Origin: Dysidea avara
Taxonomy: Eukaryota; Porifera; Demospongiae; Dictyoceratida; Dysideidae
Assembly: GCF_963678975.1 (NCBI RefSeq)
Contig: NC_089276.1
Coordinates: 22,923,059-22,987,058 of the forward strand
Length of the DNA stretch: 64,000 bases
Direction: 5' to 3'
Shown: one piece after another, positions 13,401-23,265 of the stretch
Position numbering within the stretch: the first letter of the stretch is position 1
How the letters are laid out: each line of letters starts with the position of its first letter
Notes under the pieces: generated by a model
What the model saw: the letters and a program-made list of their open reading frames with translations, nothing else
The model's database searches: none
What the model was told of the DNA's origin: nothing
Made by a program: the position numbers and the translations under genes

Positions 13401-16400
13401 CAGCTTATTTAATCAATCATACCGTAATTACGTCACGAGTGCAACAGGCTACAGAGTTGGGACTTGTGTCATTCTATTCACCATGAACTAGGGCATTCAT
13501 AAGATTTTTTGTCTCTATCCACCCATACTATGAGAAGGCTGTTCAAGCTTATAAATGGTGATGGTAAAGTTATGTTATACCGCAGTGTAAACAAACACAA
13601 AGAGTTTCTTACTCTCCATGAGCAAAAAGAAAATACAAAGAACCTAAAATGAAATTTGAAGGTGTATATATTGGTGATGGCTGGACGGATCCAGCTCATG
13701 TTAGGAATAGGACCAGGGAAGTTTCCATAGTAAAAAAGAGTTGATTTCTTTTAAGCTACAGATGCAAGAAAACCGGGTTTTTTTCGATTCCCATAAAATA
13801 TGCACTTGTCTGTTGTATGCCTGCACCAGCTGCATTACACATTATCGTGTGTTTTAAAGAGGAGAATGTAGTGATGTATTAGATATTTCAATTCAATTGT
13901 TCTTTGAAATGATTAAAATGTGAATAAAATTATTTTTGCAGCATGTGTTTTTTTCCCCAATGTATTACAGTGGCATTATCTAAAACAAGTTGATGTTGTG
14001 TTACTTCTAAAAACCAGGCGCCATGCAGCTAGCTAACTCATCTGGAATTAACCAATAGGTTTTTGGTTGTGCAATAATACATAATTAATTTATTGTAGTT
14101 CTCGGATTTTGTAGTTCATGAAATTTTCGTAATTCTTCAATTACGTTGCTATGCACTGTTAAGGAAGCGCTTGTTAAACAAACCACTTTTAACAACATAT
14201 TACGCACAGAAGTATCTTCTAAAGCTGTTTTATAGTTCGACTATTGTGTTTTTTCCAACAAATTTTCTCGACAAAGCCTCAGAGCTGCTCTTCATTTTTG
14301 TTCGCATACGTAGGGGATACGCCCCCTTCCCAACTTGAAGGGATAGGCTATTCCTGGTAGTCTACGAGGCTAGCACTGTTGTTTCTCAATTGTTAAACGC
14401 CTGTAAAGCCCGAAGGGAAGGTAATTCACAAAGTCTGAGGAGAGTCGCCACACCTGTATTTCAGACCACTGAAAAGAAACCACCTCAGAGCAAAGTTTAC
14501 CTGTGCGGAAGTTAAGTATAGCCTTCATTTTGCTTTCATTTCTTACGTAAAAGCTGCTTTTTCCTTTTAACGATTTTGCTCACGTGGGTGCATACGGACA
14601 AACATAGATAGGTAGGTAGATAGGTGTACACACACACACACACACACACACACACTTTTACAAAAACAATTTCAGTAAACCAGGCGCACATCCATAGCCG
14701 GCTGTGGGCACGCGCCTGGTTTAAAATCAACAGAATTATGCAAACTAGTCAGGTTTTCACTCAACCAGATGCACACCCAAAGCTGACCTATTACTGGATA
14801 TGGATACACCTTGTTGAAAAAGCAAAAAAATTCTGGCAGTAAAACTTCTTATAATAATAGTAATCTACAGAGTACAATATAACAGTCGGCCATCGGCCAT
14901 TTTCCGACCAACTGATGCTGTTGACTGATCAATGTAGCCATTGGTCGGCCATTTGTGCTGATCAAAATTTTTTGAAACTGTAATTCTTTATTATTAGTCT
15001 TTATAACATGTATTATTATAGTTATTATTATTGTTGTATCGTTACCTTTCCTTACCAAAGCTATTTAATCGCTATGTGAAGTCTCGATCCCATCGAAGCA
15101 TTGACTCAATGTGCATGCGTAAACTAGAGCACTGCACCTCATATTTATCCCAATTATCGATTGTGGGTTACTGTCGACGTTGTGAAGAAGCGATCACTAC
15201 ATTGACTACACGAGTGGCGCCTTCCAGGAGAAGGAAAGAAAGTAATGTTTGCGAAGTGGAGGTACGATATTAAGTATAAGATTAAAGATGGCCATTTCGT
15301 GGTTAGAGTCTGTAGAGAATGTACTGGCTGGAGAAAGTGGAATGAAAGTCAGGTGATAAAAGTGTTCTGCACATGGAAAGTTCGAGAGTAAGTTTTGATC
15401 TATTGCTATTCATAAGAGAAACTTTAGTAATAGCTAGTTGATAATTCAATCTGTGATGACTCAACACCACTTGTAACAAAGCATTTAGCCCAGCTAACTC
15501 TACAAACTGGCTGTACAATACATTGATTCATAGTTGTTGTTTTTTTGTAAAATATGTATGCAGCAACACAAATTTTGTACTTGTATTACTAATGAACAAT
15601 TAATTCTCTATAAAATGCATGTGTTTAAAGTTCAGTGATAAGTAGCTGAAAGTGGGCACAGATTCAATCTCAGAGTGATCCTTTTTCAAAATTTCCGGGG
15701 GGGGGGGCATGCCCCTAGATCCCCCTAGAAGGCTTGTGCTTCACACTGCAGGGTGTGCTTCGCACTGTGGGGTGTACTTCGCACACTAGGATAGTACACC
15801 TCTATCTTATGGCCATGCAATTTCAGAAATGGCCAATCAAATTTACTATTGATCGGCCATTCTGTCCGAGCAATAATTTTCCCTTATATTGTACACTGAA
15901 TCTATGCAACACACAACTCTTACAGAAAATGATTTCTTACACCAGCACAGTAAATTACTCTACTAAACACCAATGAACTCACCAAAAGCTGATACAACAA
16001 TGAATGAAGACACAAAGTAAGCAATCTCATAGGCAACATGGCTGCGGATTATAACACTGATAATATGCATACTAAACCAAAGACTTACTTTGAGTCAGAT
16101 GAAAAGACATCGTGACGATCAAGTCTTCTGGCAATTGCCAAAGGAAAAGGTCCAAGAATATAAAAGCAAACTATTTCAGGAGAGACTTGATAATAATATA
16201 ATTATAACCAACTGTTTTAGCATGCATACAATTCTTATAGGACAGTTATTTTAGTGGCCACCTAGTGTGTTGTCACTTTTGCAAGCAAGCAACATACTGT
16301 CACTTAAGAATTGTACACGAAGACGAATTAGGAGTGGCAAGTGGTAGTACTATATACACAGCAAATAATTAGCAGCACAGCAAAACTATAAACACCAGAA

Positions 16401-17943
16401 GTGTTTATCAGGATACATACAGGCAACTAGAACATGTGATTCAATAACATACAATTGATAACTTGGGCACGGACTTGTAGGCAGACATGTTTTTAACATG
16501 ATAACCTGGATGTTCCAAATTCTTCCATTATACAACACATGTTGGATATTTGGTGGAAGCTCCAACAAACACAACAGAAAAATATAGGCACACTCTCGAG
16601 GACAGCATGAAGTTGCAATAATTCTCACAGCATGGTTCAGTAATTTTGAACTAAACAAGATGTTCTTTGTAACAAACGTAAGTATGGGAGCTCCACATAG
16701 TATGGTAGCACTACATAGTAGAAATCACAAACAATTGCATGTTCCTGGCAAAAAATTACTGTCAACCAGAAAACCAGGATTTTCTGACTGACTAACTTTT
16801 GCAGACAACTATACTTCAATAACAGCTAACCAGCACATCAACTCGGCAAGTGCCTTTTGACGTACTGCAGGTAGGAGACAGCTATTACAGGTATTCAAGT
16901 ACTACAGGTAATCAGGCACACGTAACATGTACTAACAAATAGTCACTTCATTTGTTAACTAAACAATGACAAGAAAAGATAATATCAATTTGGCTGTCTG
17001 TGCTTTATGCAACCCCTTCCTTTGGGAGTCTTTTACATTAGGGCATTTGTAATGCCCTGCTAAGAATCCAATGTCTTCATCAATTGTTTACCTGTAAAAG
17101 TCACTGATAGACGATTTCTGTTTTCAGAAGCAAAAAAATTGTAAAACGTGTAGTGAAACCATTCGCATTCATCACACCCACTATCAAGCTAGCAAGAAGA
17201 AAGCACTATCCAGAGTATCTAATGTACGTTCTTAATCAATGAAAGTATCATGTCCAGTACACAACTTTGTGCTCATTGAATAAACCTGTTCTTCATCAGA
17301 TATGCATCTAGCATTGTACTTTTTTAGAACAGCACAGTTTGTACCTAGACCAGTGAAATCATGTTTTCAGTAGAAATGGTACCAAATAAATTGATAGCGA
17401 ATACCCTGTTTCTGTTATATAGAAATTAATATTTAAAACAAAGAATCAAGCAGCAATAATTCAATTACTTCAACAGTTAATCAGTAGCATAAGAATTAGA
17501 AAGGCAACAAATCCTATTATCGAAATAAAACCCACACCCTTAATAAGCAATGTAGTTGTTTTGCATAACATTACACACGGAGAAGTAATGTGGATCACAT
17601 GACCATTTTCTACATGTTTGGTTGTCGTCCACAATACAATACATAACTGAACATCTAGTATTACCCATGTAACATTATCACTGATCACAATCTACTTACC
17701 AACAAACATTGGCCACCAGTTACTACAGTAATAAAATCACCACTAACCTACTCACAATACATCAGGCGACTACTCACCTAAAGGGTGGTAGGGCACAACC
17801 TAACAATAACAACAGTAGTCCAACAGATCCTGTTAGGGCCATCCCTATCAGTCTGTGTAGTAGACAGTCACGATTATCACACAGTAAACACACAAACAAA
17901 CAGTTCCAACTTACATTCCTAAAGAGGCTGTTTTCATCGTCAT
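7446..17943 (-). CDS. LEPROT-like: LEPROT / Vps55-like endosomal membrane protein (7 exons)
   Basis: Exons in coding order are 17915-17943, 17778-17852, 17700-17722, 16089-16170, 15983-16056, 12634-12656 and 7446-7568. Each has GT/AG borders on minus and the phases agree throughout, giving 429 nt (142 residues plus TGA), close to the 130-140 residues usual for the family. Landmarks are an N-terminal hydrophobic helix ending GCALPPF, NWWPMFVV, FYILGPFPLAIARR, EIAYFVSSFIVVSAF, the last helix LLMFVTIFCYFIFF, and the acidic-aromatic tail RGDDDWEF. Family members are four-helix endosomal/Golgi proteins; Vps55 acts in endosome-to-vacuole transport, and LEPROT lowers surface leptin and growth-hormone receptor. 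The 23-bp exon 6 (VLLGHKGI) is the weakest call because the family's Gly-Phe-Pro is absent there. An alternative start is the second Met at 17935-17937. Confidence 0.85.
7837..8226. mobile_element. 390-bp foldback element with 9-bp target duplication (LEPROT intron 6)
   Basis: The ends are inverted: TAGTCTCGTCCCCAGC at left and its complement at right. The arms share CACGTGCTTGATCACGCGAAGG and continue more loosely inward. The flanks CAAAATCAC (7828-7836) and GAAAATCAC (8227-8235) match at 8 of 9 bases, suggesting a 9-bp target duplication. The length and the first eight bases equal those of the element at 45651-46040. Nine-base duplications with long inverted ends fit Mutator-like elements, which is an inference. 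Confidence 0.75.
11787..12060. mobile_element. Diverged, truncated relative of the 390-bp foldback element
   Basis: The run from ATCACGTGAAGGTAATCTAG, through GCCCCAGGAAG and ACTAATAAAAGTATA, to GAGCACTCCTTTGC follows the internal order of 7855-8090. Many substitutions are present and the outer ends are lost. It lies in intron 6 of the LEPROT-like gene. Confidence 0.5.
12132..12420. repeat. Two-block repeat upstream of LEPROT exon 6 (copy 1)
   Basis: Block X (12132-12232, AAACTTTGCTCTGAGGTGG) recurs inverted at 14414-14505. Block Y (12257-12420, starting TTTTGCTCACRTGGGTG, with a CA run and CTGTGGGCAC) recurs in the same orientation at 14562-14735. The two copies flank the 23-bp exon 6 region. 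Confidence 0.6.
14414..14735. repeat. Two-block repeat, copy 2 (X inverted, Y direct)
   Basis: This is the partner of the repeat at 12132-12420. It contains a (CA)n run at about 14628-14656. Relative to copy 1, block X is reversed but block Y is not, so these are not simple duplicate insertions. Confidence 0.6.
14868..15898. mobile_element. ~1.03-kb non-autonomous DNA transposon in LEPROT intron 5
   Basis: The termini are CAGAGTACAATATAA at left and TTATATTGTACACTG at right, inverted repeats with one mismatch. AATCTA lies directly outside both ends (14862-14867 and 15899-15904), giving a 6-bp target duplication. Inside are repeated CGGCCAT-type words near both ends, an 80-codon open frame (15031-15273) of unknown origin, an 11-G run near 15697-15707 and a GC-rich stretch at 15715-15790. 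No transposase is seen. Confidence 0.65.
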
Positions 17944-18169
17944 TAGGATTCCCGATTCATAGTGCGTACAACGAAAATGACTACAAGTAAACGTGATTAC
18001 TATATGATAAGAAACTCACAGCGGATTTTCATTTCCAGTGTGCCTCTCTTTAAAAGCGCTTCGTGTCAAACCACTGTCAAGCGAGTGTAAACTCGAGTGT
18101 AAAATAACGATCACGTGACAAACTTAAAACCCACAATTGTTAATTTTGATGCGACAATAACAAAGATTT

Positions 18170-18414
18170 GTGACCGGATTTGCGAAAAGGTACCTTTTTC
18201 ACACAATTTGACCCATTTTTTGAACTTTGAAGCTTCGTAACTTTTTGATCATTTCATATAATTGCCTGAAACTTTCCATGAGTGTAGCTACAGTATCTGA
18301 CTGCATTTTGAAACTAAGAGCAAGTTAATCAGTGTAAGGAGTCAAGTGTTACATCATGTTGTTTGCTGGCATGTAAAATGTGTGGAAAAGGTACCTTTTC
18401 GCAAACCCGGTCAC
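18170..18414. mobile_element. ~245-bp MITE, GTGACCGGATTTGCG family, copy 1
   Basis: The terminal inverted repeats are GTGACCGGATTTGCGAAAAG and its complement, about 25 bp, each containing GGTACC. Copies with the same internal order (CTTTGAAGCTTCRTAAC, TTTTGATCAT, GTTACATCAT, TTTGCTGG) lie at 32709-32945 and 33636-33881. It sits about 230 bp upstream of the LEPROT-like start. Confidence 0.8.
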
Positions 18415-18618
18415 ATTTTACGTTTCTGGTTGTGTCAACAGATAAACTCATGCAAAATGCCCTACGGGTACTTCTACCGACTTTCCCCTGCAGGATACGT
18501 CAAGGATCACGTGAGGTCATAACTAGAGAATTATTATGTGTAAAAGGAAAGAAGGCAAAAGCCTGTGATACCTTATCATTACAAAAAAAGATTAATGTTA
18601 GTACAATATAATTAAAAA

Positions 18619-20233
18619 TCAATTTGCCGGAGTCATTTGATCTGAGAAGAAATCATCAAGCTGGTTCTTAAATACATTTAGAGACTGTGCCGTAACTACA
18701 TAATCTGGTAAACTGTTCCAAGAATTTACTGCTCTTACTGAAAAAAAGTGACATCTTGCCCTGGTGGTAGCATGGGGCTTGTATAGCTTGTACATGTGGC
18801 CTCTAGTAGAAGTGACTGAGGAGATGGTAAAGGTCAGAAAAATCAATGCCAATATCATTGTTAACAAGACAGTATAGTAGTATCATATCACCTCTTAGTC
18901 GACGATATTGCAATGAAGGTAAGCCCAGTATACATAAACGTTCTGTGTAAGGGGTGTCTTTCAAGCCAGCAAGTGTTCTTGTAGCTCTACGCTGGATCTT
19001 TTCGATGTTTTGTTGGTCAAGACTGTAGTGTGAACCCCAAATAATGTTACCATACTCAATCACTGGTCTTACCAAAGACTTGTAAAGAGTAACAAACATG
19101 TGGTTATCTGTGAAATGAAAGGTCTTCCGAATACTAGCCAGTGTCCGATTAGCTTTGGAGATCACAGATGTGGCATGGGAATGAAATTTAAGGTTGTCAT
19201 CAATGAGTACCCCAAGATCTTTGATTGTATCACAGGAAGATATTATTGTACCCTGAATATTGTACTCGCCATACTCATGTGGTGGACCAAGATGCAGTAG
19301 GAAGCATTTAGAGGTGTTAAACCTTAGTTGCCACTTGTTGGCCCAAGCCAACAACTTGTTGATATCATCTTGTAACTGCTGAAAATCCTGAGCATCCTGT
19401 ATTACACGAAACATTTTTAAATCATCAGCAAATTGTAAGACAGAACTACTGACTTGGATAGGAATGTCATTATCATAAATATTAAACGACAGGGGACCAA
19501 GCACAGATCCTTGAGGCACACCACTGAGAACATTACACCAAGTTGAAGTTTCACCATTAGTAACTACTCTTTCCTTTCTGCCCACTAAAAAGCCTTTTAA
19601 CCAGCCTAGGAGGTTCCCTGTTAAGCCATATGACTCCAGTTTAGAGAGTAATCAAGTGTGTGGGACTGAATCAAAGGCCTTAGCAAAATCGAAATAAATA
19701 ATGTCAACTGAGTGGCCCTGTTCAAGAGGTTTGGTCCAACAGTTTAAGGCAATGAGTAGTTGGGTAACACAAGATCTTCCAGCAGTGAAACCATGTTGGT
19801 GAGGAGTGAATAAATTATATTTGACCATGTGTTCCATTATTTTGTCCTTGATAATACTTTCCATCATTTTAACAATAGGAGAGGTGAGGCTGATTGATCT
19901 ATAATTACTAGTAATAGTGCGGTCACCTTTCTTGAAAATAGGAGTGACTAAAGCCTCTTTCCAAGCATCACGCAAAGTAGAAGAGTTAAAAGATTTATTA
20001 AACAAAATTGATAGTGGTACACTGAGCTGTTGTCCACATTCCTTCAGTGATAATATTGGCCAACCATCTGGTCCTGATGCTTTGGCTGGGTTGAGCATAG
20101 ACAACTTAGCATATACTTCTTGTGGTGTAAATTCTATGTCACTGAGTGGATCCACAACATGGGGCATATAAAATGAAGGCATGGAGGATAGACCTCCTTT
20201 AGTAAAAACACTAGCAAAATAATTATTTAACAA
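18619..20233 (-). pseudogene. LINE 1 ORF2 reverse transcriptase and C-terminus
   Basis: RT blocks in order are NPAKASGPDGWP, TPIFKKGD, NYRSISLTS, QHGFTAGRSC, YFDFAKAFDSVPH, then (after a stop near 19650) SGVPQGSVLGPL and QFADDLKMF. FADD replaces the usual YADD box, a conservative change. The thumb and C-terminus include IEYGNIIWG, IQRRATR and, after a frameshift near 18800-18860, FFSVRAVNSWNSLPDYVV. The last is the usual end of CR1/L2-like ORF2 proteins. At least one stop and one frameshift disable it. Confidence 0.8.
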
Positions 20234-20859
20234 CGTGCACTTCTCACTATCAGAAAGTAAAACTGTATTGTCAGGACCATGAAGAGAGTTAATTGATGGG
20301 TGTACTTTTAATTGAGAGTTAATATATTTTCAAAGCTGCTTAGGATTTTCTTTGGCTCGAGAGACTAACTTGATTTCATAGTTAGAACGTAAACGTCTCG
20401 TCAAGTTTCGTAGTTCATTTCTTACTTGACAGTAACATAGGCAATCATCCCGAGAATTACTATGGATGTACTTATTCCACAGTTTGCATTTTCTGTTTCT
20501 TAAATTGAGGGCTCTTTGGTTCATAAAAATACACGATTTCCTTCTAGGTACATCCTGAGGAATGCAGTCTTCAAGAATATTTGTGAATTTTTTGCAAATA
20601 ATTGCCAAGCAGATTGAATGTTCAGGGGTGACAAAATTTCATCTCAGTTGACTTCTTCAATCTAATTTCTCATCTTATCAAAGTTAGCTTGGCGTAAATT
20701 ATATCTAGGTAAAGTTGATTTGGTACAAGTAGAGTAACATAATAAATTGAACTGAAGACACACATGATCACTAGAACCAATACCAAATTTATGGTATTTA
20801 TCATAGCTTCCTCATTAGTAAAAAACTAAGTCTAAAACATTAGCAGTAATGTTTGGTCT

Positions 20860-21468
20860 CTAATGAGTTGGTTCTGTTACATGTTGAGATAAGTAAGAAT
20901 CGTGAATTGCATCTAGAAGCATTTGTGAGTATGATGTACTACATGACAATGATGACCAGTTGATATTTGGGTAATTGAAATTGCCACAAATGAGAACATG
21001 AGAGTATCCTTGGAGTGATAACATCAGGTTACATAAGTTGATGGTACTTTGGTATATGTCAGATGATGGGCTGCGATAAATGCAGTCCACCAGCAGTGAG
21101 TCGTGACCTCTAAGAGTTACTTGAATCCAGATATGCTCAACAAAATTGAAACTATCAAAATTGACTTTACTGAAGGACAACTTCTCAGAAACATAAATAC
21201 CCACACCACGAACAGAAGATGAGATAGCAACATCTGGATCAAAATTAAAAATAGGAGAATAGCCATTGAGGGAAATACGTGCTGAGGTTAATGCATTACA
21301 GTGAGCGTTTGGTAAAATTTCAGTGATTAGTATAATATCTGGCTCATTGCCAGCAATGGCCAATTCCAAATCATCTCTTTTATTTAAAAATTGGTAAATA
21401 TTTGTGTATAGTATATTAAGCCCCTCAATGTCACAGGAAATTTTGTCAGGAAGACTGACTTGATCCAC
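20860..21468 (-). pseudogene. LINE 1 ORF2 endonuclease (APE/EEP) portion
   Basis: This open stretch of about 200 codons carries endonuclease blocks: LNILYTNIYQFLNKRDDL (normally an Asn-Ala/Gly-Leu start), PDIILITE, GVGIYVS, DCIYRSPS and CGNFNYPNINW. The usual GD-N of the metal site reads GNFN here, so a catalytic aspartate has been lost. It continues with frame breaks into the linker at 20330-20608 and the reverse transcriptase. Confidence 0.75.
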
Positions 21469-22456
21469 CCGTGGGTGCTTTGGGTGTTTGGGCTGAAGTG
21501 TGTACTGCTGAATTATGCTGCATGGGCTCAGTGCGAGGAAGACGAAACACTATGTTTCCATTATGTATAATAAGATCAGTTTCACCACTTGATCTTCTTC
21601 TTTTGAGTTCTGTAACAACCTTCTTGTGTCTTTCCCTTTCCAGCTTAGTCATGTCAGTTACAATGTACACTTGCTTAAATTCATTACTTGAGCGTAAACG
21701 AGGAGCAGCTGACAGGATACTTTGCTTATCAGTCTCAGAATCAAATCCGACCAATAAGGGACGGTATTTATTTTGTACTTTCCAACCAAGGCAGAATAAC
21801 TTCTCAATACTGATGTCATTATTGCTAACTGACTTACATACTTCAATAAATTTGGCTTTATCAGCAGCTCGATTAGATTCCTCAGGAAGGTTGTAGACAA
21901 TAACATTTCTTTTACGTCGATCGCGATCAGATATTTCATCAGCTACATCAAATGTAGACTTAGTTGCTTCAAAGCCACTTGAACATTAAGTCGACTTAGT
22001 TGTCAATTCGGATGAAGCTGACTGTAACTGATCCTGTAGAGTAGTGTTCTGAGTACAGAGATCCTTGATCTTTGTTGCAAGGTTTGAAGTGATTGTCTGG
22101 AGAGTTGTTAATTCAGCTTTCAGGCCCTGTAGTGCAGAAGTCTGCGACTCACTAACAGATTTCTCGATAGTTGAAATCCGTGCATCCACAAGTGAGAAAC
22201 CTTCGTAAGACTGGAAAGCTACAGGGAGTACTTGAAGACAGGGGGTACAGAAAAATACAATATTACTGGAGACATTACCAATCAAGATACACTGTTCCTC
22301 ACTTAACTTGACGCAGCTAGCATGAAGTTGAGACTCACACCAAACGCACTACATCACGTTATCAGTAGCTGGCTTACAGCAAATGATACAATCCTCATCT
22401 CTGGGTTTTTTACAGTCTTTGTTTGGGGGAGACGTTGCATTTCGCTTAGCAGCCAT
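21446..22456 (-). pseudogene. LINE 1 ORF1: PHD-like finger plus RRM-like domain, broken
   Basis: From the ATG at 22454-22456 the protein opens with a basic stretch, then Cys/His pairs (CIICC, CVWC, ASCVKLS, FFCTPC) that look like a PHD/ZZ-type finger. A heptad-rich coiled coil follows at about 22150-22000. After stops near 22343 and 21987 the frame continues with RRKRNVIVYNLPEES, typical of nucleic-acid chaperone ORF1 proteins, and a basic tail (LKRRRSSGET). The in-frame stops make it a pseudogene. Confidence 0.7.
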
Positions 22457-22704
22457 TAATCACTCAAATTAACGCTCGGTGTCCTGGCAAAATCATGCAC
22501 AAAAACAACAGTACTGACGATATAATGTTAGAACCTTGGCAGGTACCATAAGTAGAGTCCAAAATGAGCACGGTACAACACTTGTTGAGTTGAGCGGCTT
22601 GACAAGCAACTGTTTTTTTTTTTTTTTGTTTTTTTTTTTTATTATTATTTTTATTTTATTATTATGATGGACAGGATTGATTTTCACCACAGATAGCTTG
22701 CTAA

Positions 22705-23265
22705 CATAGACGGCGGAAAGGGTGAAGGGGCTTAGCCCCCCTTAGAATGATATGACGCCGAAATTATCCTTCTTGGAGTGGGGCTGAAAACCGTGATATA
22801 AATCTATGTGCTCTAACAGAACACTCAAGGCCTTTATAAAAACGTGTTCCTAAAAATAGCTCTTTTTTTTAAATTTAAAAAAACGAAAAAAGTTGCCTAC
22901 GACAGGAATCGAACCAGGTACCTCTTACTTTAAGAGTTGGTGTCTTACCACTGTATCAAGTGTTTCCAGGTGGCTATAGGCTGTTTTTTGTACTGCTTAT
23001 AAATGTTACATTAACCCTGTAGTTAGTTTTGCTTAAAAAAGTTTTTAACTGGCAAATAGATCGTTTTGACTAATAGTTAGTGTTTTAGTTAAATTGTACC
23101 TATAAAATTGCTATAGCTGGGCTAAATTAATTTTGGTGAACTTTGACACATTGTGAAAGCTAAAATGGCTACAGCTTCTGGGGGGCACAGCCCCCAGACC
23201 TCCTGCTGCCAGAGACCCTATACTCCAGTCAGCTCCCCTCATATCAACTACTTCCTCTGCCACTG
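22705..23265. mobile_element. hAT-like MITE related to 52154-52490
   Basis: The left end, CATAGACGGCGGAAAGG then GGGGCTTAGCCCCCC and GAAATTATCCTTCTTGGAGTG, matches the inverse of the right end of the 52.1-kb element. The right end CTCATATCAACTACTTCCTCTGCCACTG matches the inverse of its left end. No clear 8-bp target duplication was seen, so one or both borders may have drifted. A tRNA-like stretch lies inside. Confidence 0.6.
22889..22975 (-). pseudogene. Degenerate tRNA-like sequence
   Basis: Read on minus, the stretch shows CAGTGGTAAGACACCA (D-arm-like), a hairpin CTCTTAAAGTAAGAG at the anticodon-arm position, and GGTTCGATTCC, the standard B box. The T stem and acceptor stem do not pair fully and no 5' acceptor strand matches GTAGGC. 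It is more likely a tRNA relic or tRNA-derived SINE head than a working tRNA. Confidence 0.4.

Larger units (their letters stand above)
18600..22460 (-). mobile_element. Decayed APE-type non-LTR retrotransposon (LINE 1 of this window)
   Basis: A nearly full-length element on minus. ORF1 starts at about 22456 and ORF2 ends at about 18619. The order is PHD-like zinc finger and coiled coil, RRM-like ORF1 region (RRKRNVIVYNLPE), APE endonuclease, linker, and reverse transcriptase with thumb. Several stops and frame changes mean it cannot move on its own. The CR1/L2-like assortment of PHD-type ORF1 and APE-RT ORF2 is inferred from domain order. The clade was not determined. Confidence 0.85.

Noticed and set aside
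15031..15273. 80-codon frame with Cys/Arg-rich composition, considered as a zinc-finger gene
   Set aside because: It sits inside the 1.03-kb non-autonomous element, has no complete finger spacing and no splice context.
17470..17688. 72-codon minus frame with a hydrophobic C-terminus, first taken for a membrane-protein exon
   Set aside because: It lies within the LEPROT-like intron between exons 17700-17722 and 16089-16170, and the family sequence is complete without it.
21471..21896. 141-codon plus frame
   Set aside because: Antisense shadow of LINE 1 ORF1.
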